DNA of 64,000 nt from Labrenzia sp. R4_2 (GCF_017743865.1 NZ_JAGHRJ010000003.1:434001-498000), one strand, 5' to 3'. Shown: positions 36,663 to 46,163, counted from the first letter of the stretch. Notes: generated from the letters alone by a model not told the origin. Numbers and translations are program-made.

Positions 36663-38775
36663 TCGGTATGTGCGCCTGACTTTCCAGGAAGCCCAAGAAC
36701 CGGTCCTCCGGGACCGGTTTTGAATAGAGGTAACCTTGGAACCGGTCGCAGCCGTTTTCTGTTAGCCAGTCTCTTTGTTCGACCGTCTCAACGCCTTCGG
36801 CGACCACGGTGGCGCCCAATGCGTCTGCAAGCGAGAGGATCAGTTTGACGATCGCCCCGCCGTTCGAGATGTCATTGATGAACATCCGGTCGATTTTGAT
36901 ACCGTCGATCGGATAATTATAGAGATAGGCAAGGTTCGAATAGCCGGTGCCGAAATCGTCAATGACGATGCTGTAACCGATGATCTTGAGTTCGTTCAAC
37001 GCGGTAAGTGCGTCCGGGATCTCGCCTAGAACGACATTCTCCGTAATCTCCAAGATGATCTTCGTAGGATCGCAGCCATAAATATCGGGCAAATCCATCA
37101 TGAGTGCGGTGAATTCCGGATCGGACAGCTGCCAGGGCGAGACATTCATCGAGATCGAGATGTCAAAGCCACGTTGCTGGAACCGAGTTTGTGCCTGTGC
37201 AACGCTTCGGCAGACCCACGCGCCGATCCGGTTGATCAAGCCCGTGTCTTCGGCAAGCGGAATGAATTGGTCCGGCGGAACAAGCCCTTTTTCTGGGTGA
37301 AGCCAGCGGATCAACGCTTCGGCGGATACAGTTTCGCTGGAGGCGGTCAACGCGATCGGCTGGAAGTAGAGTGCGAACTCGTCCTCCTCGATCGCTCGTT
37401 CCATATCTTTTTTCAGTGCAAGATTTTCATCCCGCCGGAGCCGCATCGCGTCATGAAAGCGGACGCATTTCTCCTTAGAGTCCTGCTTGGCCTGATAAAG
37501 GGCCAAATCTGCGTTCCGGATCAGGTTGTCGATAGAGCGGCCGTCCTCTGGATAATGTGAGTAGCCGATACTCAGACTCACACTGCGCGGGTGACCATCG
37601 ATCATCTGCTGATAACTGAAGCTTCCGAGCAACGATTTGCCGAACCAGCCCGGACCTTCGGCCTCCGGGTCCTCAAGGTGACAGATGAGAAATTCATCGC
37701 CGCCCAGGCGAGCAACAATGTCCTGAGGACCTGCAATCTCTTTCAGACGGTTACCAACAAGCTGCAGCAAGGCGTCCCCGGCGGCGTGGCCCATCGTGTC
37801 ATTGATGGCTTTGAAGTCGTCCAGGTCGACGAGATATAATGTAGCCGTCAAACCCTTTGTCGCCGCATCGGCGAGCAACTTTGACAAACGTTCGGTCAAA
37901 TAGGTGCGGTTCGAAAGTCCGGTGAGGGCATCATGGCTCGCCAGATACTGGGCCCGTTCCTTTGTTTCATGAAGCTCGGTAACGTCTATCTCACTGACTA
38001 GGTAAGCTGGCTGGCTGGTAACCGCGTCGCTGCATGGCCGAACAGTCAGTTCATGCCATCGGTCGCCCTGGCTGGTGCGCACAAGCGCGACGAGGCGTGC
38101 ATTCCGCTCTTTATCCAACCGCTCCTTAAGGTGCAGGATGTCTGCCGGATTTTGAAATTGCTGATAGAAGTTCGTTTCAAGATCCACGCAAGCAGCCCGT
38201 GCAGCTGTGTTCCGGTAAAGTGGAGAGCCGTCTTTCGTAAAGAGCGAGATCATCACGGTGGTGTGCATCAACGCTTCGGCGCTTCGAAGGGTCTCTGGCT
38301 GTTGTTCGTGATGGTCGCGCGCTTCGCAAAGCATTGCCATGCGCCCGTCGTTTAGGATGATGCCACTTAGAGTGACCTGAAGAACCCGGGCTTTTCCTTT
38401 GGGGTAAAGTGTCCAGATCTCGGAAACACTCACGTCTTTTTGTGTGAAATCCTGCCGGTATTGCTTTAGCCGTTGGTCCACGGAATGAGACATGTCGGAT
38501 GCCATATCTCTGGCCCGTAACTCTTCCAGACTTGGCGCGCCCGTGATCTCCAAAGCCTTTTTGTTGGCCCAAATTATTCTTTTTTCGTCGAAATCAAAAA
38601 TCCAAACACCGGTGTCAAGCCGGTCATAGATGCTTGTAATCAGGCGGGCATCGAACCTGAGATCGGTGATTGCTATTCCGGCATGTTCAGACTCATCTGT
38701 GGAGTGCCGCACAATCTTTTGGAGTTTAAGTTGATCGGACAGGGTCATTCTCCACGCCATGCATACGCATTGCAA
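36655..38775 (-). CDS. PAS-GGDEF-EAL cyclic-di-GMP signalling protein
   Basis: A 706-residue cytoplasmic protein; an internal ATG at 38748 (MTLSDQLKL) is an equally good start. A PAS domain lies at about residues 45-155 (LDTGVWIFDFDEKRIIWANKKAL), with a second PAS-like segment at 165-270. The diguanylate cyclase motif GGDEF is intact at 358-362, with no RxxD inhibitory site before it. The EAL domain begins at 486-488 and keeps NVSPWQL, EITENVV, DDFGTGYSNL, KIDRMFI and AEGVET, so the phosphodiesterase also looks active. No transmembrane segment is visible. It probably switches between making and breaking c-di-GMP in response to a PAS signal. Confidence 0.92.
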   Translation of the reverse strand: MQCVCMAWRMTLSDQLKLQKIVRHSTDESEHAGIAITDLRFDARLITSIYDRLDTGVWIFDFDEKRIIWANKKALEITGAPSLEELRARDMASDMSHSVDQRLKQYRQDFTQKDVSVSEIWTLYPKGKARVLQVTLSGIILNDGRMAMLCEARDHHEQQPETLRSAEALMHTTVMISLFTKDGSPLYRNTAARAACVDLETNFYQQFQNPADILHLKERLDKERNARLVALVRTSQGDRWHELTVRPCSDAVTSQPAYLVSEIDVTELHETKERAQYLASHDALTGLSNRTYLTERLSKLLADAATKGLTATLYLVDLDDFKAINDTMGHAAGDALLQLVGNRLKEIAGPQDIVARLGGDEFLICHLEDPEAEGPGWFGKSLLGSFSYQQMIDGHPRSVSLSIGYSHYPEDGRSIDNLIRNADLALYQAKQDSKEKCVRFHDAMRLRRDENLALKKDMERAIEEDEFALYFQPIALTASSETVSAEALIRWLHPEKGLVPPDQFIPLAEDTGLINRIGAWVCRSVAQAQTRFQQRGFDISISMNVSPWQLSDPEFTALMMDLPDIYGCDPTKIILEITENVVLGEIPDALTALNELKIIGYSIVIDDFGTGYSNLAYLYNYPIDGIKIDRMFINDISNGGAIVKLILSLADALGATVVAEGVETVEQRDWLTENGCDRFQGYLYSKPVPEDRFLGFLESQAHIPTK

Positions 38776-39345
38776 ACATCGTCCAACTCGACAGTTTAAC
38801 CACCTGCAATCTAGGATTTAAAAACCAATATCCGCAGGACTAACAATGTCTCAAACCGGATAAGAGATGGCTTCTTGCTAAGCGGCTGTTCCTTATGGAT
38901 GTATTTAAAAATAGGTAAGAGTGGTGAAAATTCTCCTAACTCCATGATGTTAAATCGCAAAAAACAGTGTACATGATTGGCGTTGTATCTGCACTAGTTG
39001 TGTTGACCGTAATTGAGCGTGCTTATCCTTGCTTTCCCGAACACTAGCCTCGGCCGCTGGTTTTTCGTTTTCCAGCAGATGCTTCTCGCTAAACGCGTAT
39101 TCTCAAGATGGCAAAGGACTGTGGTGCTGCGGCTAGACAGCTCAGCGATTTCCCATCCAGGATTTGTATGAAACAATTGGGTCTCGGCTTTGCTATTTGA
39201 TTTACGCCTGTTTGCTCTGTACCCGCCGTCATATCTTTTGACTTGGCGTTGAATTCGGATCAGCTGTACCAAAACGCCTCGATAATCGGAAAAACTTGCC
39301 TTTTCTGGTGCAAAGGGCGGTTTTTATGAGTTGATTGATCTGCCA
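38776..39345. other. Intergenic region without a recognisable gene
   Basis: About 570 bp between the GGDEF-EAL start and the liv operon. Base composition is more AT-rich than the neighbours. One 92-codon frame (38994-39272, minus) has no recognisable domain and codon use unlike the adjacent genes. I see no RNA gene or clear repeat. Promoters for the two divergent units must lie here. Confidence 0.5.
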
Positions 39346-39474
39346 ATGAAGCTAGAAGGATTGGGGCCGCGCCAAGGAAATATGGCGGGGGATCCTTTCG
39401 TGGATCTTGCGCGACAATCGAAGCGGCCAAAGGAAAATAAGAAAGACCGCTTGGGGGGCGGCGAGGAGCTTTGA
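39346..39474 (+). CDS. Possible 42-residue small ORF coupled to livG
   Basis: ATG at 39346 opens 42 codons ending at a TGA (39472-39474) that shares its last base with the livG ATG (TGATG). The product is charged and hydrophilic (MKLEGLGPRQ... KENKKDRLGGGEEL). An internal ATG at 39382 is preceded by AAGGA and would give 30 residues. The initial ATG has a poor ribosome site. The frame also covers the livG ribosome-binding site, so translation could act as a leader that couples to livG. It may simply be chance. Confidence 0.3.
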   Translation: MKLEGLGPRQGNMAGDPFVDLARQSKRPKENKKDRLGGGEEL

Positions 39475-40244
39475 TGCTGGAGCTAGATCAGCTCGTAATG
39501 GATTTTAGTGGGTTTCGGGCGGTGAACGGCTGCTCGTTTCGGGTGGAAGAAGGCAGTATCACTGGTCTGATTGGCCCAAACGGTGCAGGTAAGACCACCC
39601 TGTTCAATCTGATCGCAGGTGCGCTGCAGCCTACAAGCGGCACGATCCGTTTTCTAGGCGAAGATGTGACGCCATTGGCCAGTCATGAACTGTTCCACAA
39701 GGGGCTGGTACGCACGTTCCAGATACCGCACGAGTTTCACAAACTTACAGCGCTTGAAAACCTGATGATGGTCCCGCCGTCGCAGCCGGGAGAAAGCTTG
39801 TTTTCGAACTGGTTATCCTGGGGCAAGGTGAAGTCGACAGAAGCGCTGGTTGAGAAACGGGCCTACGAAACACTCGAGTTCCTCGAGCTTTCTCATATTG
39901 CGCACGAGCGGGCAGGAAACCTGTCGGGCGGCCAGAAGAAGCTTCTTGAGCTTGGTCGGACAATGATGACCGACGCAAAGCTGGTTTTGCTGGACGAGCC
40001 AGCCGCTGGTGTGAACCGGACCTTGCTGCGCAAACTGGAAAGCAAGATCGAGCTTTTGAACAAGGAGCGTGGTTACACGTTCATCCTGATCGAACATGAT
40101 ATGGAAATGATTGAAAAGCTCTGCGATCCCGTAGTCTGTATGGCAGAGGGCAAAGTTCTGATCGAAGGGGACTTCCAGACAGTGCGGTCCAACCCGCAGG
40201 TTCTGGAAGCCTATCTTGGTGAGACGACAGGAGATGCCGCATGA
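39474..40244 (+). CDS. Branched-chain amino acid-type ABC transporter ATPase (LivG-like)
   Basis: A 256-residue ATPase. The ATG at 39474 follows GAGGAG at 5 nt; the upstream TTG at 39471 is not needed. Walker A is GPNGAGKTT, the Q-loop region reads TFQIPHEFHKLTALENL, the signature is NLSGGQKKLLELGR and Walker B is LVLLDEPAAGVN, followed by EHDMEMIEKLCD. The PAAGVN after Walker B is typical of LivG. It is first in an uninterrupted livG-F-H-M-K order and overlaps livF by 4 bp. Confidence 0.92.
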   Translation: MLELDQLVMDFSGFRAVNGCSFRVEEGSITGLIGPNGAGKTTLFNLIAGALQPTSGTIRFLGEDVTPLASHELFHKGLVRTFQIPHEFHKLTALENLMMVPPSQPGESLFSNWLSWGKVKSTEALVEKRAYETLEFLELSHIAHERAGNLSGGQKKLLELGRTMMTDAKLVLLDEPAAGVNRTLLRKLESKIELLNKERGYTFILIEHDMEMIEKLCDPVVCMAEGKVLIEGDFQTVRSNPQVLEAYLGETTGDAA

Positions 40245-40948
40245 CAGCTCTCCTCTCAATGGAGGCCATCACTGGCGGTTACGGTGATGCCAACATCCTT
40301 GAAGACGTCTCGATGCATGTTATGGCGGATGAAATCGTCGTCATTGTAGGCCCGAATGGCGCCGGCAAATCGACAGCGATGAAATCGGTATTCGGCCTGC
40401 TCAACATCCGCGGCGGTAAAATGATGTTCGACGGTGACGACATCACCGGATGGGCGCCCAACCGTATCGTTCAGCGCGGGATTTGCTATGTGCCTCAGGT
40501 GGACAACATCTTCCGTGAGATGTCGATCCATGAAAACCTGGAAATGGGCGGGTTCTTGAAAAAAGGCGATCTGTCTGCTGCCTATGATCGTGTATACGCG
40601 TTGTTCCCTGATTTGAAGGAACGACGCAAGACGATGGCAGGCAGCTTGTCCGGCGGGCAGCGTCAAATGGTTGCGATGGGCCGGGCATTGATGCTGGATC
40701 CAAAGCTCCTGCTATTGGATGAGCCGACGGCAGGTCTCTCTCCGAAATATATGGAGCAGATCTTTCAGATCTGTCGCGACGTCCGGAACACGGGTGTTGC
40801 CATTCTGCTCGTGGAGCAGCATGCAAAACAAGCGCTGGCATTTGCCGATCGCGGCTATGTGCTGGCAGCTGGTAAAAACCGTCATGAAGGCTCAGGGGCC
40901 GATTTGCTGGCTGACCGCGAGGTCGCCGAGATGTTCCTGGGGGGCTGA
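40241..40948 (+). CDS. Branched-chain amino acid-type ABC transporter ATPase (LivF-like)
   Basis: A 235-residue ATPase, start overlapping the livG stop (ATGA). Walker A is GPNGAGKST, then CYVPQVDNIFREMSIHENLEMG, signature LSGGQRQMVAMGRAL and Walker B LLLLDEPTAGLSP with EQHAKQALAFADRGYVL. This is the LivF pattern, slightly shorter than LivG. It forms the second nucleotide-binding subunit of the transporter encoded here. Confidence 0.92.
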   Translation: MTALLSMEAITGGYGDANILEDVSMHVMADEIVVIVGPNGAGKSTAMKSVFGLLNIRGGKMMFDGDDITGWAPNRIVQRGICYVPQVDNIFREMSIHENLEMGGFLKKGDLSAAYDRVYALFPDLKERRKTMAGSLSGGQRQMVAMGRALMLDPKLLLLDEPTAGLSPKYMEQIFQICRDVRNTGVAILLVEQHAKQALAFADRGYVLAAGKNRHEGSGADLLADREVAEMFLGG

Positions 40949-40953
40949 GCGGT

Positions 40954-41826
40954 ATGGATTTGTTTGAACTTCTAAACTTTTACGTCATTCCAGGCATCGT
41001 GCTCGGATCGATCTATGCGCTCGGCGCGGTCGGTATCACGTTGATCTTCGCGATCCTGCGCTATGCGCACCTGGCGCACGGCGATTTGGCAACACTTGGT
41101 GCTTTCATAGCTTTGGCAGTGGTCACCACGCTTGGCGTGTCACCGCTCGCAGCATTGCCTGTCGCGATCATCGCAACTGCAGCAGTGGCCGTTGGCATCG
41201 ACAAGGTGTTTTATGATCACCTGAGAGAGCGCCCAAAGATCGTCACGGTGATGGCATCGCTCGGCATTGCGCTTATGATCCGCGCGGTTGTCCAGGTTGT
41301 TTGGGGTGTGGATACGGAAACCTATTCGCGCGGTATCGTCCGCCCGGAAAATTACTTCGGTCTGCGGATCCGGGACCGCGAGATCTACACAGTCATCGCA
41401 ATGCTGGCGCTGGTCGGCGTCCTCCATGTGTTCCTGACCCAATCCAAATGGGGCAAGGCCATGCGGGCCATGTCTGACAACCCGAACCTTGCGCTGCTGT
41501 CAGGGATCGACAACCGCAAGGTCATTGTCCTGACATGGGTGATCGCCGGCGGTTTGTGCGCGGCCTCGGGCTTCTTCCTCGGACTGAACACTGAGCTGAA
41601 GTCCATGATGGGTTGGCACATGCTTCTGCCCATGTTCGCAGCGGCCATTCTTGGCGGTGTCGGACGGGTTGAAGGGGCTGTTCTTGGGGGATTAATCGTC
41701 GGCATTGCCGAAGAGCTGTCCGTGCTTGTCATCCCGAGTGAGTATAAGGCTGCGATGGCCTTTGCGATCTTGTTGTTCATGCTGCTTGTGCGCCCGACCG
41801 GGTTGCTCAAGGGCAAGGTTCTTTAA
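40954..41826 (+). CDS. Branched-chain amino acid-type ABC transporter permease (LivH-like)
   Basis: A 290-residue inner-membrane permease with about eight hydrophobic segments, beginning FYVIPGIVLGSIYALGAVGITLIF. The conserved cytoplasmic loop WGKAMRAMSDNPNLALLSGID is the LivH ATPase-contact motif, and the end reads RPTGLLKGKVL. It starts 5 bp after livF and is followed 14 bp later by livM. Confidence 0.9.
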   Translation: MDLFELLNFYVIPGIVLGSIYALGAVGITLIFAILRYAHLAHGDLATLGAFIALAVVTTLGVSPLAALPVAIIATAAVAVGIDKVFYDHLRERPKIVTVMASLGIALMIRAVVQVVWGVDTETYSRGIVRPENYFGLRIRDREIYTVIAMLALVGVLHVFLTQSKWGKAMRAMSDNPNLALLSGIDNRKVIVLTWVIAGGLCAASGFFLGLNTELKSMMGWHMLLPMFAAAILGGVGRVEGAVLGGLIVGIAEELSVLVIPSEYKAAMAFAILLFMLLVRPTGLLKGKVL

Positions 41827-41840
41827 GGGGAGGGCACAAG

Positions 41841-42803
41841 ATGGAATTTCTGGGTCTTGTAAATTACGCTCTCTTCATGGCGATTTTCATTGCCATCTAC
41901 GCCCTTCTGGCACTCGGCTTGAACATCCAGTGGGGTTTTGCCGGTCTGTTCAATGCCGGTATTGCTGGCTTCTTTGCCGTTGGGGCCTACACCTCGGCGA
42001 TCCTGACAACAGAAGCCGTAGACGGCCGGATCGGCGGGTTCGATCTTCACTTTGTCATCGGTTGGATCGGAGCCATGATCGCTGCGGCGCTGGTGGCTTG
42101 GCCGATTGGGAAAATCTGTCTGCGCTTCCGTTCTGATTATCTCGCGATTGCCTCTATTGGGATTGCTGAAATCATCCGCCTGGTAATCAAGTCGGAACCG
42201 GCGCTGACAAACGGCGCGCGCGGCATTCCAGGGATCCCGCGGCCGATGAGTGACATTGGTTATATGGAGTCTCAGGTCGCTTACCTCATCATCGTTCTGG
42301 CAGTCTTGATTGCCGCGTATGTACTGGTCGAGCGTCAGTTCAACGCGCCATGGGGCCGGATGATGCGCGCGATTCGGGACAATGAAGATGCCGCCAAGGC
42401 GATGGGTAAGGATGTGGAATTCCGCCGCCTCGAAGCCTTTATCTTTGGCGCAGCGCTTATGGGGCTGGGAGGAGCACTGTTTGCGCACTTCAACCGGTCC
42501 ATCACGCCTGAAGCCATTGATCCGATGGTCGCAACCTTCTTGGTTTGGATCATGTTGATCCTCGGCGGGTCCGGCAACAACCGCGGCGCCATCCTGGGTG
42601 CAGCGGTGGTTTGGATCATCTGGTCGGTGTCCGAGATTGCAACAGATCGCCTGCCGCATGAATATGCGATCCAGGCCAAATACATCCGCTTGTTCCTCAT
42701 TGGCTTGATGCTGCAGCTGGTGCTGCGGTTCCGGCCGGAGGGGCTGCTTCCAGAGCCGCTCAGGGGCGACCAGCGGAGTGCAAAAGGCGGTGCGGACCAC
42801 TAG
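41841..42803 (+). CDS. Branched-chain amino acid-type ABC transporter permease (LivM-like)
   Basis: A 320-residue inner-membrane permease. LALGLNIQWGFAGLFNAGIAGFFAVGAY near the N-terminus and the contact loop WGRMMRAIRDNEDAAKAMGKDV are typical of LivM. The C-terminus has LRFRPEGLLPEPLRGDQR, the same tail pattern as the permease fragment at 1-114. It pairs with the LivH-like protein just upstream. Confidence 0.9.
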   Translation: MEFLGLVNYALFMAIFIAIYALLALGLNIQWGFAGLFNAGIAGFFAVGAYTSAILTTEAVDGRIGGFDLHFVIGWIGAMIAAALVAWPIGKICLRFRSDYLAIASIGIAEIIRLVIKSEPALTNGARGIPGIPRPMSDIGYMESQVAYLIIVLAVLIAAYVLVERQFNAPWGRMMRAIRDNEDAAKAMGKDVEFRRLEAFIFGAALMGLGGALFAHFNRSITPEAIDPMVATFLVWIMLILGGSGNNRGAILGAAVVWIIWSVSEIATDRLPHEYAIQAKYIRLFLIGLMLQLVLRFRPEGLLPEPLRGDQRSAKGGADH

Positions 42804-42894
42804 GCCCGCGCCAGGGTGGCGCAACCCTAACGAGTTGTGCTACCCAAGACGTTCAAAAGACCCGGCAAAGACCGGTTAATGAGGAGGTACTTTC

Positions 42895-44100
42895 ATGAAA
42901 ACCAAGCTTCTGACGCTTGCTGCTGGCCTGATGACGGCAACAGCACTGGCCACCGTTCCGGCGAAAGCCGATGTGAAGATCGGCCTGATCGGCGGTGTCT
43001 CCGGCCCGATCGCAGCGATGGCTCCGGCCATGATCGACGCAGCGCAACTGGCTGTTCAGCAGGTCAATGAACAGGGCGGCATCGGCGATGGCGAAAAGCT
43101 CGTCGGTGTTGTCGGCGATAGCGCGTGTAACCCGCAAGGCGGCACGGACGCTGCGACCAAAGCTGTCAACATTGAAGGCGTTGCCGGTATCGTTGGTCCG
43201 CATTGCTCCGGCGCCGTTCTGGCAGCAGCCGGTTCTGTCACCATTCCGGCTGGCGTAACCTTGGTCACACCGTCCGGTACGTCTCCGGAAATCACAAACT
43301 TGGAAGACAACGACTCGGTTTTCCGGACCGTTCCGTCTGATGACTATCAGGGCCGTGCACTGGCACGCACTCTGAAAGACATGGGCTATGGCAAGGTTGC
43401 GGTCGCTTACCTCAACAACGACTACGGCACTGGTCTCGCAAACGCATTCAAGACCGAGTACGTCGATGCGCTCGGCGGTGAAATCACACAGTTCGCAGCG
43501 CACGAAGAAGGCAAAGCGTCCTACCGTTCAAACCTGGCTGAGCTTGCCAAGGGCGGTGCCGACACGCTGGTTATCTTCGACTACGGTGACGGCACTGGCC
43601 TCACCATCCTGCGTCAGGCTCTGGAAAATGGTTTCTTTGAAAAGTTCGTTGGCGGCGACGGCATGAAGTCCGACGCAGTCATCAATGAGCTTGGTGCAGA
43701 GAACCTCGCAAACTTTGTCTCTTCTTCTCCGGTTGGTGAAAAGTCTGACTCTCTGGACATCTTCAACGAAGCCTTCAAAGGCGTTGGTGGTGATCCGGAC
43801 GCGATTTTTGCAAACACCTCCTATGACGCAGCTTTCTTGCTGGCACTGGCATTGGAAAAAACCGGTGGCAGAAAAGAAGGCGTTGGTGCTGCTCTGAGAG
43901 AAGTCTCCAACGGTGAAGGCGAAGCGATCCGTCCAGGTGAGTGGCAGAAAGCAAAAGAGCTGATCGCTGCTGGTACCGCGATCGACTACAAAGGCGCTGC
44001 TGGCGACCATAACTTCGACGCAAAAGGCGACGTTCCGGGCACCTTTGCTCTCTTTGAAGTTGGCGCTGACGGTTTCGAAGTTGTTTCCGAAATGAACTAA
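42895..44100 (+). CDS. Branched-chain amino acid-type ABC transporter substrate-binding protein (LivK-like)
   Basis: A 401-residue exported binding protein. Signal peptide MKTKLLTLAAGLMTATALAT, cleavage likely after Ala25 (AKA-D). The mature protein opens VKIGLIGGVSGPIAAMAPAM and has GVAGIVGPHCSGAVLAAAG, VTLVTPSGTSPEITN and VAYLNNDYGTGLANAF, the type 1 binding fold. It lies 91 bp after livM with an AGGAGG site at 42883-42888 and closes the operon before a strong terminator. The ligand is probably an amino acid or amide, not determined by sequence. Confidence 0.9.
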   Translation: MKTKLLTLAAGLMTATALATVPAKADVKIGLIGGVSGPIAAMAPAMIDAAQLAVQQVNEQGGIGDGEKLVGVVGDSACNPQGGTDAATKAVNIEGVAGIVGPHCSGAVLAAAGSVTIPAGVTLVTPSGTSPEITNLEDNDSVFRTVPSDDYQGRALARTLKDMGYGKVAVAYLNNDYGTGLANAFKTEYVDALGGEITQFAAHEEGKASYRSNLAELAKGGADTLVIFDYGDGTGLTILRQALENGFFEKFVGGDGMKSDAVINELGAENLANFVSSSPVGEKSDSLDIFNEAFKGVGGDPDAIFANTSYDAAFLLALALEKTGGRKEGVGAALREVSNGEGEAIRPGEWQKAKELIAAGTAIDYKGAAGDHNFDAKGDVPGTFALFEVGADGFEVVSEMN

Positions 44101-44131
44101 GCTTCTTCTTTTGAGAAGTGCGTTTTGTAAG

Positions 44132-44158
44132 CCGGCGGTCCGAAAGGGCCGCCGGTTT
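44132..44158 (+). terminator. Intrinsic terminator of the liv operon
   Basis: CCGGCGGTCC (44132-44141) pairs with GGGCCGCCGG (44146-44155), with one G-U pair, around a GAAA tetraloop, followed by TTTCGTTT. It lies 31 bp after the binding-protein stop. Confidence 0.88.
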
Positions 44159-44170
44159 CGTTTGTAGGAG

Positions 44171-44809
44171 TTAGCTGAAATGTAACCGCCGCACCAAGCG
44201 ATCAATTGTCGGACGCCGGTGGGCGTAGGCGGGTAGGTCATGCGTTGCGCCAGTATCCTGTCCCTCCATCAACTCCGAGATCGTTTTTGCGCCTGGAGTA
44301 AGTGCGAAAACAGAGAGGTAGCCGTCTGTTTTGCCGCGGGGGGGCCAAACCAGATGACCATGGGTCGCTCCCTCCTCGGCAATCGCTGTGCCGTCTGGTA
44401 AAGCAGCTGCAAGGACGGTCACATACCGAGCAGCGCTGGTCCTTAGGTCTCGTTCTGACAACATATCTCCGATGCGCTTCAGCGCTGGGGTGTGATCGCC
44501 ATCCGGCTCGGCCCAGTCCACTGCCGCCGCTGCGGGGAGATCGTCCAGCGCGGAGATGAAAAAGCCGCTGTCATCGCTGATTGCTGCATGTCCGCTTTGC
44601 CGAGCCACCGAACGAGCTTTGATCAAAGCGTTTTCAAGAACCGTGTCACCGGTTTCATCGGGACTTTGCAGGTTGAGTTCTCTCGCCGACAGGAGTTCAA
44701 CCGGGCAGTCTGCCAAGGCCTGCTTCATTGCTGCGATTTTATTGAGGTTGTGGGAAGCGAGCACCAACGGGCCGGAAATATCGAGAGACTTTGGAAAACC
44801 ATGAGGCAT
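44171..44809 (-). CDS. Divergent Ham1/RdgB-family protein (non-canonical purine NTP pyrophosphatase-like)
   Basis: A 212-residue protein of the ITPase/Ham1 fold. Retained are SHNLNK (residues 19-24, usually SHNxGK), the catalytic-site ISDDSGF (77-83) and AHRRP near the end. Two family hallmarks are changed: the SARYAG loop is absent (AAAAVDWAEPDG instead), and the GFGYDPIF motif reads TDGYLSVF (161-168). Canonical RdgB removes ITP and XTP from the nucleotide pool. Altered base-recognition loops suggest another nucleotide substrate or reduced activity. It converges with the liv operon and is divergent from the flavoprotein at 44985. Confidence 0.72.
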   Translation of the reverse strand: MPHGFPKSLDISGPLVLASHNLNKIAAMKQALADCPVELLSARELNLQSPDETGDTVLENALIKARSVARQSGHAAISDDSGFFISALDDLPAAAAVDWAEPDGDHTPALKRIGDMLSERDLRTSAARYVTVLAAALPDGTAIAEEGATHGHLVWPPRGKTDGYLSVFALTPGAKTISELMEGQDTGATHDLPAYAHRRPTIDRLVRRLHFS

Positions 44810-44984
44810 GAGAGGAACGGCCTTAAATGACTATGGAGGCTGCACGAAATGATCCCTGCATTTGAACCTTACATGCCAGAACATCACAAATGACATGTGA
44901 CGCGTTGAGGCGAAGCAACCGAAACGCAATCATTCATACTCAAAGCCTCTGTTCGCGCCGGGAATTCCCTGTATAACCGCCGCT

Positions 44985-46163
44985 ATGCGTGATCTGGATG
45001 TTCTTGTGCTCGGTGGCGGTGCCGCCGGATTGATGTGTGCGATTGAGGCGGCCAAGCGGGGCCGTCAAGTATTGGTCCTGGACCATGCCAAGCGGCCTGC
45101 GGATAAAATCAGGATCTCCGGCGGCGGCCGCTGCAATTTCACCAACCTGCATTGCTCACCGGCCAATTTCCTTTCCCAAAATCCGAGGTTCTGCGTCTCG
45201 GCACTGAAACGCTACACCCAGCAGGATTTCTTGGGACTTGTCGAAAAACACCGGATCTCCTGGCATGAGAAAACGCTGGGTCAGCTTTTTTGCGACAACT
45301 CCGCCAAAGACATCATCCAGATGCTTTTGTCCGAGTTGGAGGCAGCTGGCGGTGTTTTGCAGTTGGAAACCTCGATCTCGGCCGTGAGCAAACCGGATGA
45401 CTGCTTTTCCGTTGCAACATCGAAAGGGCCGGTGCGGGCCAAGTCTCTTGTTGTTGCAACAGGAGGGCCGTCGATCCCGAAGATGGGCGCGACCGGATTT
45501 GGATATGATCTCGCCCGGCAATTCAGTCATGATGTCATTGCGCCGCGCGCAGCGCTGGTGCCGCTGACATTTTCTGACGCCAACAAGGATTTGTGCGCTC
45601 GTCTGTCAGGCGTCTCGGTTGATGCGGAAGTCAGTTTCAAAAAGACCACGTTCCGCGAAGGCCTGCTGTTTACCCATCGTGGTTTGTCCGGTCCGTCGAT
45701 CTTGCAAATATCATCTTATTGGGAAGAAGGCAGGCCGATCTCTGTGAACCTTCTCCCCGGGACGGATGTGTTTGACGTACTTCGATCAGCGCGATCAGCG
45801 ACACCGAAACAGGATCTCAAAACCGGGTTGACCCAGTTGTTGCCATCGCGTCTGGTCGACGAGCTGTCGCAGGCTTTTCAGTTGAAGGGCCGTTTGGCGG
45901 ATTTGTCGGACAAGGTTTTGCGACGATGTTCAGACCAACTCAACCACTGGCAGCTGACACCTGTTGGCACGGAAGGTTACCGGACCGCCGAGGTGACGCT
46001 GGGCGGTGTGAACACAAAAGAACTCTCTTCCAAAACCATGGAAAGCGCGAAGGTTCCTGGGCTTTATTTCATTGGCGAAGTGGTTGATGTGACCGGGCAT
46101 CTCGGTGGCTTTAACTTTCAGTGGGCCTGGTCGTCCGGGCACGCGGCCGGTCAATTTGTCTAG
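44985..46163 (+). CDS. NAD(P)/FAD-dependent oxidoreductase, HI0933/BaiN family
   Basis: A 392-residue flavoprotein. The FAD-binding fold is VLVLGGGAAGLMCAIEAAKRG, followed by the hallmark KIRISGGGRCNFTNLH. The C-terminal FAD contact is GLYFIGEVVDVTGHLGGFNFQWAWSSG. The family (TIGR00275) includes BaiN of bile-acid metabolism, but most members, YhiN included, have no known substrate. A second, more distant relative (TIGR03862 type) is at 58465-59691. It appears to be monocistronic. Confidence 0.88.
   Translation: MRDLDVLVLGGGAAGLMCAIEAAKRGRQVLVLDHAKRPADKIRISGGGRCNFTNLHCSPANFLSQNPRFCVSALKRYTQQDFLGLVEKHRISWHEKTLGQLFCDNSAKDIIQMLLSELEAAGGVLQLETSISAVSKPDDCFSVATSKGPVRAKSLVVATGGPSIPKMGATGFGYDLARQFSHDVIAPRAALVPLTFSDANKDLCARLSGVSVDAEVSFKKTTFREGLLFTHRGLSGPSILQISSYWEEGRPISVNLLPGTDVFDVLRSARSATPKQDLKTGLTQLLPSRLVDELSQAFQLKGRLADLSDKVLRRCSDQLNHWQLTPVGTEGYRTAEVTLGGVNTKELSSKTMESAKVPGLYFIGEVVDVTGHLGGFNFQWAWSSGHAAGQFV

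Noticed and set aside
38994..39272. 92-codon minus-strand frame in the gap before the liv operon
   Set aside because: No recognisable domain, no good ribosome site, irregular composition; probably chance.
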